A stretch of 64,000 nucleotides of DNA from Pseudomonas muyukensis. GTDB taxonomy: Bacteria > Pseudomonadota > Gammaproteobacteria > Pseudomonadales > Pseudomonadaceae. Position numbers and translations under genes: made by a program. Positions 43,307 to 52,575 of this stretch are shown here, piece by piece. Location of the stretch: the NCBI RefSeq assembly GCF_019139535.1, contig NZ_CP077073.1, positions 2,942,501 to 3,006,500 of the forward strand, written 5' to 3'. Within the stretch, counting starts at the first letter, position 1; each line of letters opens with the position of its first letter. The notes beneath the pieces were generated by a model. It made no database searches and had not been told where the DNA came from. It was given only the letters and a program-made list of their open reading frames with translations.

Positions 43307-43993
43307 TTATCGGTTGTCCAGGAAGCGAATGACGGCTTCGCCAACCTGGCGGGTGGAGGCGGGGTTCTGCCCGGTGATCAGGCTGCCATCCTCGACCACA
43401 AAGGCTGCCCAGGGATCATCGGCCTGGTGGTATTCGCCGCCACGGGCAATGAGCTCGTTTTCGGTCAGGAACGGCACCACTTTATCCAGTTCGGCCAGTT
43501 TCTCTTCAGTGTTGGAGAAGCCGGTTACCTTGCGTCCCTTGAGCAGTAGGCTGTTGTCGCTGAGCTTGATGTTGAGCAGCCCGACCACGCCATGGCACAC
43601 CGCCGCCACCGCACCGCCGCGCTCATGGATACGCCGCGCCAGCTCCTGCAAGGGTTGGTTGTCGGGGAAATCCCACATCACCCCATGCCCGCCGGTGTAG
43701 TAGATCGCACTGTAGTGCTCGGCCTTGGCCTGGCCGGGGCTCAGGGTGGTACCCAGGCGGTTCATGAAGGCCCGGTCGTTGTACCACTGCCAGTCCAGCT
43801 CCGGCGCCATCTGCAAGCTGTGCGGGTCGATGGGCACGTAGCCACCGGCCGGGCTGACATAGTCGACGCTGTAGCCGGCCTGCTGCACCTTGTCGACGAA
43901 GTGCACGGCTTCACCCAGCCACAGCCCGGTGGCGCGCTTCAAGTCTGGATATTTGGCGGTGTTGGTCAGCACGACCAGGATCTTCTTGTTCAT
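43307..43993 (-). CDS. DJ-1/PfpI family protein (class I glutamine amidotransferase-like)
   Basis: 228 aa. Alpha/beta fold with nucleophile-elbow cysteine in AAVCHGVVGL (about 128) and the acidic residue region in TGGHGVMWDF; this resembles Hsp31/YDR533c-type DJ-1 relatives, which act as glyoxalases or protein-repair hydrolases. The start MNKKILVVLTNTA is chosen because the frame's upstream part is not conserved-looking. Function beyond the family is not known. Confidence 0.87.
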   Translation of the reverse strand: MNKKILVVLTNTAKYPDLKRATGLWLGEAVHFVDKVQQAGYSVDYVSPAGGYVPIDPHSLQMAPELDWQWYNDRAFMNRLGTTLSPGQAKAEHYSAIYYTGGHGVMWDFPDNQPLQELARRIHERGGAVAAVCHGVVGLLNIKLSDNSLLLKGRKVTGFSNTEEKLAELDKVVPFLTENELIARGGEYHQADDPWAAFVVEDGSLITGQNPASTRQVGEAVIRFLDNR

Positions 43994-44120
43994 GTGTGCA
44001 TACCCGTCGAACCCATGGGAAACGGATGGCCAGGCCAGCGAAAGCCTATAGAGCATAGCCGTGCTATGGCGAGTGTTGTGCTAGTCTGCTGCAAAACAAT
44101 TGCACCCCCAGGGAAAGACC

Positions 44121-44570
44121 ATGGATCAGGCAACTTGCGCCTTTATGCAGGCCGCTATCGACGAGGCCCGCAAAGGGTTGGAAGAGGGCGGTATACCGAT
44201 CGGGTCGGTGCTGGTGCACGACGGCAAGATCATCGGTCGCGGACACAATCGACGGGTACAGCAAGGCAGCGCCATCCTGCATGGCGAAATGGATGCCCTG
44301 GAAAATGCCGGGCGCCAGCCCGCACGCGTTTACCAGGAGGCCACCCTCTATACCACCCTGTCGCCCTGCGCCATGTGCAGCGGGGCCATCCTCTTGTACG
44401 GCATCAAGCAGGTGGTCATAGGCGAGCACGACACCTTCATGGGTGAAGAGCAGTTGCTCAGCGGCCGTGGCGTGAAGCTCGAGGTGCGCCATGACCAGAC
44501 CTGCAAGACGCTGATGCGCGAGTTCATCGCCCGCAAGCCTGAACTGTGGGACGAAGACATTGGCCGCTGA
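44121..44570 (+). CDS. Cytosine deaminase of the fungal FCY1 type
   Basis: 149-aa zinc deaminase. Zinc motif HGEMDALENAG (about 57-67) and SPCAMCSGAI (about 84-93). Other stretches track yeast Fcy1 very closely: EGGIPIGSVLVHDG, GRGHNRRVQQGSAILHGE, TTLYTTLSPCAMC, and the C-terminus FIARKPELWDEDIG. It should turn cytosine into uracil. Bacterial cytosine deaminases are usually the unrelated CodA amidohydrolases, so this form is notable. The last 11 bases overlap the histidine kinase gene. Confidence 0.88.
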   Translation: MDQATCAFMQAAIDEARKGLEEGGIPIGSVLVHDGKIIGRGHNRRVQQGSAILHGEMDALENAGRQPARVYQEATLYTTLSPCAMCSGAILLYGIKQVVIGEHDTFMGEEQLLSGRGVKLEVRHDQTCKTLMREFIARKPELWDEDIGR

Positions 44571-46611
44571 GCAGGACCCTTTTGCCGAGCAAGTCATCCA
44601 ATTGCAGCGCTCGGCGGCGAGGGTGAGCGGGCCGAACGAAGTGGTCACCGGTTTCGACTGGAGCACGACCCCCCTCGGGCCTCTGGTGCTGTGGCCCGCG
44701 GCCTTGCGTATTGCCGTGGACATGCTGTTGTTGTCGCCGTTTCCCTGCGCGTTGATCTGGGGGCCGGAGCTGACCTTGGTCCACAACCAGGGTTACAAGC
44801 TACTGCTGGGCGAAGCCGCGGACATTCAGGGCCAGCGCTTCGATCAGCTGTGGGCGCATGCCTGGGACAGCCTGGGGCCATCGGTGTTCATGGCCCTCGA
44901 AGGGCGCGGCAGCCTGCTGGCGGACGCGCCGTTGCCGATCGAGCGTCAAGGCGGGGTGGCAACGGTCTGGGTCACGGGTAGTTTTTCACCCTTGCATGAT
45001 GACCGCCAGGAGATAGCCGGGTTCCTGCATACCTTGATCGAGACCACCGCCAGTGTCGAAACGACTCGGCAGTGGCGGGAGCTGGCGCAGTCCTTCGAGG
45101 CCCGGTTGGCGCATCACCTGGCCAACCCCACGCCCACTTGGCCTTGGTCTGGCGACTTGATGCTGTTGCTCGATGCCGACTTCCGGATCCGTATGGCCAA
45201 CCCAGCCTGGCAGCGTTTGTTGGGTTGGTCCGAGGACGAATCGCGGGTGTTCGCGTTGCCGGAACTGTTCCACCCCGCCGATCGCACCGAGGCCATGCTT
45301 GGGCTGAGCGCGCTGCGCCAGGGCGCCGAAATGGACCACTTCGATGGCCGGGTGCGTCATCGCGACGGCCATTACCTGTGGTTTCGCTGGCGGGGTGCCT
45401 GCGACCAGGGTTTGCCGGCCCTGGTCGGGCGCAACCTCACCGAGGAGCGGCAAACCGTGCAGCGCCTGGCACAGGCCACGGTGCTCGATAGCCAGCGCAT
45501 GGAGCCGCTGGTCAAGGTGGCCGGTGGCATGGGCCATGAAATGAACAACGTGCTTTCCGGGGTCAGCAGCAGCCTGGAGCTGCTGGACCGGCGTCTGGCC
45601 CAGGGCCGCCTGGAGAACCTGGCCGCCTACGTGGCCATGGCCCGCGAGGCTGCCGAACGGGCCATAGGCCTGACCCGCAACCTGTTGGCATTTGCCCGCA
45701 GCCAGCCGCTTTGCCCCAAGGCGCTGGACATCAAGCCTGTGCTCGAATCGATGGCGCCATTGTTGCAACAGACGCTCGGTAGCGGCATACAGCTGCGCTG
45801 GGAGATGGACGTGGCCCCCTGGACACTGAAACTTGATCCAGACCTGTTTCGCAACGCGTTGCTGCACCTGTGCAGCAATGCCCATGACGCCTGCCTCGGC
45901 CAGGGTAACGTGACGATCCGCATCGCCAATGAGCGGGTCGAGCAGGGCAATACCGGCCACGCCGAGTTGCTGGCAGGCGACTACGTCATGCTGCAGATCG
46001 ACGACGATGGGCAGGGCATGTCGGCGCAAGACATGCAGCGCGCGTTCGACCCGTTCTTTACCAGCAAACCCCTCGGTCAAGGCGCCGGCCTGGGTTTGCC
46101 GATGGTCCATGGCTTTGTGCGTCAGTCGGGGGGGCAGGCCTGGATCGACTCGAGGCTTGAGCAAGGCACCCGGGTCGTACTGATGCTCCCGCGCTGCCTG
46201 GACAGCGTGGCAGAACCGGAACTGCCCACCGATGCCCAGGTCACGGGGGCGCGGCTGCTGGTGGTGGATGACGAAGCCGGCCTGCGGCGGGTGATGACGG
46301 AAATGCTCAGCGACCGAGGCTTCGAGGTCTGCGACGTGGCTGACGCCAACAGCGCCTTGGCTGAGTATCGACACCATGGCCCGTTCGACCTGGTGGTGAC
46401 CGACATCGGATTACCCGGCGGTTTCAGTGGCCGACAAGTCGCCAAGGCCTTGCGCTTGATCGATGCGGATCAGAAGATCCTGTTCATCACCGGTTTCAAC
46501 GACGATCCGGTAGAGCCGTCGCTGCTCGCCGAGCCAGGTATCGATCTACTGCTCAAGCCCTTCTCGCTGGAGACCCTGGTTGAGCGGATTCGACGCCTGT
46601 TGCAGGTGTGA
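44560..46611 (+). CDS. Hybrid sensor histidine kinase with PAS domains, TTG start
   Basis: 683 aa, no membrane helices. Domains: an N-terminal PAS/GAF-like region (about 20-160, GFDWSTTPLGPLVLWP), PAS/PAC (about 195-310), HisKA with phosphoacceptor in MGHEMNNVLSG (about 327), HATPase (NAHDACLG, DDGQGMS, GAGLGLPMVHGF) and a receiver domain (about 560-680, VVDDEAG, phospho-Asp in VVTDIGLP, Lys in LLLKPF). The TTG start inside the deaminase gene implies coupling; a later start is possible. No separate response regulator adjoins. Confidence 0.88.
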   Translation: MAAEQDPFAEQVIQLQRSAARVSGPNEVVTGFDWSTTPLGPLVLWPAALRIAVDMLLLSPFPCALIWGPELTLVHNQGYKLLLGEAADIQGQRFDQLWAHAWDSLGPSVFMALEGRGSLLADAPLPIERQGGVATVWVTGSFSPLHDDRQEIAGFLHTLIETTASVETTRQWRELAQSFEARLAHHLANPTPTWPWSGDLMLLLDADFRIRMANPAWQRLLGWSEDESRVFALPELFHPADRTEAMLGLSALRQGAEMDHFDGRVRHRDGHYLWFRWRGACDQGLPALVGRNLTEERQTVQRLAQATVLDSQRMEPLVKVAGGMGHEMNNVLSGVSSSLELLDRRLAQGRLENLAAYVAMAREAAERAIGLTRNLLAFARSQPLCPKALDIKPVLESMAPLLQQTLGSGIQLRWEMDVAPWTLKLDPDLFRNALLHLCSNAHDACLGQGNVTIRIANERVEQGNTGHAELLAGDYVMLQIDDDGQGMSAQDMQRAFDPFFTSKPLGQGAGLGLPMVHGFVRQSGGQAWIDSRLEQGTRVVLMLPRCLDSVAEPELPTDAQVTGARLLVVDDEAGLRRVMTEMLSDRGFEVCDVADANSALAEYRHHGPFDLVVTDIGLPGGFSGRQVAKALRLIDADQKILFITGFNDDPVEPSLLAEPGIDLLLKPFSLETLVERIRRLLQV

Positions 46612-46638
46612 GCGCCTGGCCAGTGCGCGGCCGTCCTC

Positions 46639-47694
46639 TCAGAGCCCCTGTTGCAGGTAAGGGTCGTCGGGGTTCTGGCGCTCCAGTTCGGCCAGCAGCA
46701 CCTGGACATTCTGCAATTGTCCGGTTTCTTTCCAGTACTGGATCAGCAGCACCCGCGCCCGGCGATTGGCAGGTTCGCGGCTGAGCACGGCCTCCAGTTG
46801 CTTTTGCGCGGCATCCACCTGTTCGAGCTGGTGCAAAGTAGTGGCGAGGGTGTAGCGGTAATCGTTGTTCTCCGGTTCCAGCTCCACGGCGCGGGCGAGG
46901 GCCAGCAGGGCGTATTCCTGCTGCTCGTGGCGGCTCAGCCACAACCCCAGTTCATATTGCAGGAACGCCGAATCCGGACGCAGGGCCAAGGCCTTGGCCA
47001 GTACCGCGCGCGAAGCGTCGTGCTGCCCCTGGCGCTCCAGCAGGCGGACCTGGGTGGCCAGGGCATCGAGGTTGTCGGGCGCCACCGCCAGGCTGCGCTG
47101 CAGGGCCCGGGCAGCGGCATCGAACGCTTGCTCGTGCATGTACAGCCTGGCCAGGTGCACCTGCGCCGCGGCGTCGTCGGGTTGTTGTTCCAAGGTTTGC
47201 TCGTATTGCTCCAGGGTGCCCTGCAAGGGGCCGAAGTACAGGCCGATGGCATCGGGATCGAGGCCGAGCAGGGCGTCGACCACGGCGAAGCGCACGCTTT
47301 GCTCGTCGTCTTCGAGCAGGGGACCGAGCACCAGGCTGCGCTGGGCGGCCGGCAACAGGCGACGCACGGCGGCGATCGCGGCCCGGCGCACCATTGGCTC
47401 ATCGTGCTCGAGGTCCTGCTTGGCCAGTTTCAAGGCTTGTGGCGAGGGATAATTGGGCAGCTCGGCATACAGGGCCGCGCGGCGAATCGGCGCCAGGTCG
47501 TCGCGCTGTAGTTGTTGGTACAACACCCGCGCGGCACCTGGCTGGCCCTCATGGGCCTGGCGCAGGGCCTTGGCATAACTGTGCGGGGGCAGGTTGGGCA
47601 CGCTGGGTTGCGGGTCGCGCCACAGGTAGCCGATCACGACGGGCACCAGTACCGCGAGCAGCAGGGCGAGCAGGTAGCGGTGGCGTGTGGGCAT
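46639..47694 (-). CDS. Membrane-anchored TPR protein with HEAT-like segment
   Basis: 351 aa. One N-terminal membrane helix (YLLALLLAVLVPVVIGYLW), a short alpha-helical repeat region around PMVRRAAIAAVRRLL (about 100-150), then four to five TPR units (AAAQVHLARLYMHEQAFDAA, NNDYRYTLATTLHQLEQVDA). Probably a scaffold at the periplasmic face. The start MPTRHRYLLALL is set at the helix. No partner can be named. Confidence 0.82.
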   Translation of the reverse strand: MPTRHRYLLALLLAVLVPVVIGYLWRDPQPSVPNLPPHSYAKALRQAHEGQPGAARVLYQQLQRDDLAPIRRAALYAELPNYPSPQALKLAKQDLEHDEPMVRRAAIAAVRRLLPAAQRSLVLGPLLEDDEQSVRFAVVDALLGLDPDAIGLYFGPLQGTLEQYEQTLEQQPDDAAAQVHLARLYMHEQAFDAAARALQRSLAVAPDNLDALATQVRLLERQGQHDASRAVLAKALALRPDSAFLQYELGLWLSRHEQQEYALLALARAVELEPENNDYRYTLATTLHQLEQVDAAQKQLEAVLSREPANRRARVLLIQYWKETGQLQNVQVLLAELERQNPDDPYLQQGL

Positions 47695-47888
47695 CGTGCG
47701 CGAGGGTCCGTGGCGAGGGAAGGCAGAGCTTGGGGCACAATGGCCTGGGCTGCAAGCGGCAAGCTCTTGGCCACGTGCCGCCGCGATGGTTGCAGGCGCC
47801 AGCCTTGCTGGCGCAGAAGGCGCCGCGGTGCATGGCAGCGGCTTTACGGGGGGCATCGTTCAGGCCGGCTTTTGCCGGTTCATCCTCG

Positions 47889-47921
47889 AAAAAAAGCCCC
47901 GCGGGCCAAGGCCTGCGGGGC
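47889..47921 (-). terminator. Rho-independent terminator of mexEF-oprN
   Basis: On the minus strand GCCCCGCAGG and CCGCGGGGC pair (one wobble) and are followed by seven T. It lies 50 bases beyond the oprN stop. Confidence 0.85.
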
Positions 47922-47971
47922 AAACGGTTGGGGGAGGAACCAACCAAAGGAGTCTTTACATCACAAGGCAA

Positions 47972-49387
47972 TTACTGCGCGGTGGCGACCACCTCCGGCT
48001 GCCAGCCGCCGCCGAGCGCCTTGTAGATTGCCACGATGCCGCTGTACAGCTCGACCTCGCCCTGGGCCTGGGCATCCTCGGCGCTCAGGCGCTCGCGTTC
48101 GGCGTCGAGCAGCACCAGGTAATCCACCGTGCCTTCGCGGTAGCGTATCGAGGCCAGCTCGGCCGCCTTGCGGCTGGCATCGCTCTGGCGCATCAACGCC
48201 AGCAGGCGCTGCTGGCGCTTGCCATAGTCGCTGAAGGCGTTGGAGGACTCTTCCAGGGCCAGCAGCACCTGTTGTTCGTAGTTGGCCAGCGCCCCTTCGG
48301 CATCTGCCTTGGCGCCGCGCAGGCGGGCGCGCACGCTGCCCAGGTCGAACGCCGCCCAGGTAATGCTCGGGCCCAGCGCCCAGGCGTTGGCCGCCGAAGA
48401 GCCGATCTGCGAACCGCGTGCGGCGGTGAAGCCAAGGAAGCCGCTGAGGCTGACCCGGGGGAACAGGTCGGCGGTGGCCACGCCGACATTGGCGGTGGCG
48501 GCGGCCAGCTGGCGCTCGGCGCTGCGGATGTCCGGGCGGCGGCGCAGCAGCTCGCCGGGGTCGCCCACCGGCAGGGCCTTGGCGATCGCCGGCAGGGCCT
48601 TGGGCGACAGATCGACGGCCAGGGCGTCCGGGCGCTGGCCGAGCAGGGTGGCGATGCGGTTCTTCGCCCGCACCTGCGCGGCCTGCAACTGCGGCACGCT
48701 GGCTTCGACACCCGCCAGGCGGGCGTCGGCGCGAACCACGTCGAGTTCGTTGCCGACCCCGGTGTCGCGCAGGGTCACGGTGATGTCCCGCGACTGCTGC
48801 TGGGTCTTGAGGTTGGCCACGGCGATCTGCTCGCGCAGCTGGGCGCCGCGCAGTTGGCCGTAGGCGTCGACCAGCTCGGCGATCAGGCTGACCTGCAACT
48901 GCTGCAGGTCGGCTTCGGCCGCCGCTTCCTGGGCTTCGCTGGCCTCGATCTGGCGCTGGATGCGGCCGAACAGGTCGAGCTCCCAGGCCATGTCCAGGCC
49001 CAGGTCATAGCGCTCGCTGTTGACCCGGCGTTCGGTCTGGCCAGGGACCTGGCCCTTGCCCAGGTCGCTGCTGGCGCGGCTGGTGACCACGGGGATCTGG
49101 TCGTTGGACACGTCCTCGCGAATCGACCGCGCCGCTTTCAGGCGGGCGAAGGCCACGCGCAGGTCGCGGTTGCCGTCCAGCGATGCCTGCACCAACTGGT
49201 TCAGCACCGGGTCGTCGAACTGTTTCCACCACAGGCTCTCGAAGCGGCTGCGGTCATAGGCTTTGGCTTCAAGGCCGGCGTCCAGCTTGGCCGGCTCGGT
49301 CAGCGGGGCCTGGTAGTCCGGGCCCACCGCGCAGGCCGCCAGGGCCAGCGCCAGCAGGCTCGGGGTCAGGGGCTTGAGCAGCTTCAT
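47972..49387 (-). CDS. oprN: RND efflux outer membrane lipoprotein OprN
   Basis: 471-aa TolC-like outer membrane channel of the NodT family. Signal peptide with lipobox ALAACAVGPDY (Cys about 20) and two repeated coiled-coil/beta-barrel halves (FESLWWKQFDDPVLNQLV; RPDIRSAERQLAAATANVGVA is the usual NodT block). Last gene of mexE-mexF-oprN; its ATG overlaps the mexF stop. The terminator follows. Confidence 0.93.
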   Translation of the reverse strand: MKLLKPLTPSLLALALAACAVGPDYQAPLTEPAKLDAGLEAKAYDRSRFESLWWKQFDDPVLNQLVQASLDGNRDLRVAFARLKAARSIREDVSNDQIPVVTSRASSDLGKGQVPGQTERRVNSERYDLGLDMAWELDLFGRIQRQIEASEAQEAAAEADLQQLQVSLIAELVDAYGQLRGAQLREQIAVANLKTQQQSRDITVTLRDTGVGNELDVVRADARLAGVEASVPQLQAAQVRAKNRIATLLGQRPDALAVDLSPKALPAIAKALPVGDPGELLRRRPDIRSAERQLAAATANVGVATADLFPRVSLSGFLGFTAARGSQIGSSAANAWALGPSITWAAFDLGSVRARLRGAKADAEGALANYEQQVLLALEESSNAFSDYGKRQQRLLALMRQSDASRKAAELASIRYREGTVDYLVLLDAERERLSAEDAQAQGEVELYSGIVAIYKALGGGWQPEVVATAQ

Positions 49388-52300
49388 GCGTGATTCTCCA
49401 GCGGCAGAGCAGGCGTGGCCTTGCGGGCCTGGCGTCGTTCGACGAAACGGCGGATCAGGAAGAAGAACACCGGGGTCAGGAACAGGCCGAACACGGTCAC
49501 CCCGATCATCCCCGAGAACACCGCCACACCCATGGCGTGACGCATCTCGGCGCCGGCGCCGGAGGAAAACACCAGCGGCACCACGCCCATGATGAAGGCG
49601 ATCGAGGTCATCAGGATCGGCCGCAGGCGCAGGCGGCAAGCTTCCAGCACAGCGGCCAGCGGGTCGAGGCCCTTGGCCTGTTCATCCTTGGCGAACTCGA
49701 CGATCAGGATCGCGTTCTTGCACGCCAGGCCCACCAGTACGATCAGGCCGATCTGGGTGAAGATGTTGTTGTCGCCGCCGGAGACGATCACCCCGGTGAT
49801 GGCCGACAGCAGGGTCATCGGCACGATCAGGATCACCGCCAGCGGCAGGCTCCAGCTTTCGTACTGGGCGGCCAGCACCAGGAAGGCCAGCAGCACGCAC
49901 AGCGGGAACACGAACAGCGCGGTGTTGCCCGAGAGGATCTGCTGGTAGGTCAGGTCGGTCCACTCGAAGGTCATGCCGTTGGGCAGTTCCTCTTTCAGCA
50001 GTTTTTCGATGGCCGCCTCGGCCTGGCCGGAGCTGTAGCCGGGGGCAGCGGCGCCGTTGATTTCAGCGGTGATGAAGCCGTTGTAGTGCATGACACGGTC
50101 TGGCCCGGAGGTGTCGCTGACCTTGAGGAAGGTCGCCAGCGGGATCATCTCGCCCAGGTTGTTGCGCACCTTCAGCTGGCCGATCTGCTCGGCATCGAGG
50201 CGGAACTGCTGCTCGGCCTGGACGTTGACCTGGTAGGTGCGGCCAAAGCGGTTGAAGTCGTTGGTGTACAGCGAGCCCAGGTAGACCTGCAGGGTGTCGA
50301 AGATATCGTTGATCGCCACGCCGTGGGTCTTGGCCTTTTCCCGGTCGATGGCAGCATCGACCTGGGGCACGTTGACCTGGTAGCTGGTGAACAGGCCCGC
50401 CAGCTCCGGCACGTTGTGGCTCTTGGCGATGATGTTCTGGGTTTCCTTGTACAGCGCTTCGTAGCCCAGGTTGCCGCGGTCCTCGATCTGCAGGCGGAAG
50501 CCGCCGATGGTGCCCAGCCCTTGTACCGGCGGTGGCGGGAAGATCGCGATGTAGGCGTCCTGGATGTCGGCGAACTGTGCGTTCAGCGCGGCGGCGATGG
50601 CGCCGGCCGACTGGCTCGGGTCCTTGCGCTCGTCGAACGGCTTGAGCGGGGTGAACACGATGCCGCTGTTCGGGCTGTTGGTGAAACCGTTGATCGATAG
50701 GCCCGGGAAGGCCACCGAGTCGGCCACGCCCGGTTGTTTCAGGGCAATTTCGCTCATGCGCTTGATCACCGCCTCGGTGCGGTCGAGGCTGGCGGCGTCA
50801 GGCAGTTGGGCGAAGGCCACCAGGTACTGCTTGTCCTGGGCCGGAACGAAGCCGGTCGGGGTGGACGAGAAGCCCAGGTAGGTCAGGCCCATCAGGCCGG
50901 CATAGACGAACAGGGCGATGCCGCTGGAGCGGATGACCCGGCGCACGCCGCCGACGTAGCGATGGCTGGCACGGTCGAAGAAGCGGTTGAACGGCGCGAA
51001 CAGCCAGCTGCCCAGCAGCTTCTCCAGGATCCGCGAGAAACGGTCCTTGGGTGCGTGATGGTCCTTGAGCAGCACCGCGGCCAGGGCCGGCGACAGGGTC
51101 AGCGAGTTGAACGCCGAGATCACGGTCGAAATGGCGATGGTCAGGGCGAACTGCTTGTAGAACTGCCCGGTAAGCCCCGAGATGAACGCCGCCGGCACGA
51201 ATACCGCGCACAGCACCAGGGCGGTGGCGATGATCGGGCCGGTCACTTCGCTCATGGCCTTCTGCGTCGCTTCCAGCGGTTTCAGGCCAAGCCCGATGTT
51301 GCGTTCGACGTTCTCCACCACGACGATGGCGTCGTCCACCACGATACCGATGGCCAGCACCAGGCCGAACAACGACAGCGCGTTGAGCGAGAAGCCGAAC
51401 AGGTGCATGACCGCGAAGGTGCCGATCAGCGACACCGGCACGGCCATCAGCGGGATGATCGAGGCGCGCCAGGTCTGCAGGAACAGGATGACTACCAGGA
51501 CCACCAGGATCAGCGCTTCGAACAGTGTGTGCACCACCGCCTCGATGGAGCCGCGGACGAACACGGTTGGGTCATAGACGATGCTGTAGTCCATGCCCTC
51601 GGGGAAGTCCTTCTTCAGCTCGGCCATCTTCGCCCGGACTTGGTCGGAGATCTCGATGGCGTTCGAGCCTGGGCGCTGGAAGATCGGCAGGGCCACCGCC
51701 GGCTGGTTGTTCAGCAGCGAACGCAGGGCGTACTGGCTGGAACCGAGCTCGACCCGGGCGATGTCTTTCAGGCGGGTGATCTCGCCGTCGGCGCCGGCGC
51801 GGATGATGATGTTCTCGAACTCTTCCTCGTTGACCAGGCGGCCCTGGGTGTTGATCGACAGCTGGAAGCTGGTCGAGCCCGGGGCGGGCGGGGCACCCAG
51901 CTGGCCGGCGGCGACCTGGCGATTCTGCTCGCGGATCGCTGCCACCACGTCGCTGGCGGTGAGGTTGCGCGAGGCGGTCTTGTTCGGGTCGAGCCACACC
52001 CGCAGCGAGTAGTCGCCCATGCCGAACAGCTGCACATCGCCCACGCCGCCCAGGCGCGCCAGCTCGTCCTTGATGTTGAGGATGGCGTAGTTGGACAGGT
52101 AGAGCATGTCGTAGCGGTTGTCCGGCGAGGTCAGGTGCACGACCATGGTCAGGTCGGGCGAGGCCTTGTCGACGGTGATACCGATGCGCGTCACTTCTTC
52201 GGGCAGCTTGGGCTGGGTGCGGGTCACGCGGTTCTGCACCTGCACCTGGGCGTTGTCCAGGTCGGTGCCCAGGGCGAAGGTGATGGTCAGGGTCAGCTTG

Positions 52301-52563
52301 CCGTCGGCGGTGGACTGCGAGGACATGTACAGCATGTTCTCGACACCGGTGATGGCTTGCTCAAGCGGCGCGGCGACGGTTTCGCCGATGACCTTGGGGT
52401 TGGCGCCGGGGAAGTTGGCGCGCACCACCACGGTGGGCGGCACCACTTCGGGGTATTCGCTGATCGGCAGCTGGAACAGCGAGATGGAACCCGCGATCAG
52501 CAGCACCAGCGACAGCACCGCGGCGAAGATCGGCCGGGTAATGAAGAATTTCGAAAAGTTCAT
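49384..52563 (-). CDS. mexF: RND multidrug efflux pump MexF
   Basis: 1059-aa inner-membrane proton/drug antiporter with 12 helices and two large periplasmic loops. The N-terminus MNFSKFFITRPIFAAVLSLV and the block PEVVPPTVVVRANFPGANPK closely follow P. aeruginosa MexF (1062 aa). The proton-relay region in helix 4, GIVVDDAIVVVENVERN, keeps the paired aspartates. MexEF-OprN in P. aeruginosa exports chloramphenicol, quinolones and quinolone signals; the range here is inferred. Confidence 0.95.
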   Translation of the reverse strand: MNFSKFFITRPIFAAVLSLVLLIAGSISLFQLPISEYPEVVPPTVVVRANFPGANPKVIGETVAAPLEQAITGVENMLYMSSQSTADGKLTLTITFALGTDLDNAQVQVQNRVTRTQPKLPEEVTRIGITVDKASPDLTMVVHLTSPDNRYDMLYLSNYAILNIKDELARLGGVGDVQLFGMGDYSLRVWLDPNKTASRNLTASDVVAAIREQNRQVAAGQLGAPPAPGSTSFQLSINTQGRLVNEEEFENIIIRAGADGEITRLKDIARVELGSSQYALRSLLNNQPAVALPIFQRPGSNAIEISDQVRAKMAELKKDFPEGMDYSIVYDPTVFVRGSIEAVVHTLFEALILVVLVVILFLQTWRASIIPLMAVPVSLIGTFAVMHLFGFSLNALSLFGLVLAIGIVVDDAIVVVENVERNIGLGLKPLEATQKAMSEVTGPIIATALVLCAVFVPAAFISGLTGQFYKQFALTIAISTVISAFNSLTLSPALAAVLLKDHHAPKDRFSRILEKLLGSWLFAPFNRFFDRASHRYVGGVRRVIRSSGIALFVYAGLMGLTYLGFSSTPTGFVPAQDKQYLVAFAQLPDAASLDRTEAVIKRMSEIALKQPGVADSVAFPGLSINGFTNSPNSGIVFTPLKPFDERKDPSQSAGAIAAALNAQFADIQDAYIAIFPPPPVQGLGTIGGFRLQIEDRGNLGYEALYKETQNIIAKSHNVPELAGLFTSYQVNVPQVDAAIDREKAKTHGVAINDIFDTLQVYLGSLYTNDFNRFGRTYQVNVQAEQQFRLDAEQIGQLKVRNNLGEMIPLATFLKVSDTSGPDRVMHYNGFITAEINGAAAPGYSSGQAEAAIEKLLKEELPNGMTFEWTDLTYQQILSGNTALFVFPLCVLLAFLVLAAQYESWSLPLAVILIVPMTLLSAITGVIVSGGDNNIFTQIGLIVLVGLACKNAILIVEFAKDEQAKGLDPLAAVLEACRLRLRPILMTSIAFIMGVVPLVFSSGAGAEMRHAMGVAVFSGMIGVTVFGLFLTPVFFFLIRRFVERRQARKATPALPLENHA

Positions 52564-52575
52564 CGGTGTCGTCCC

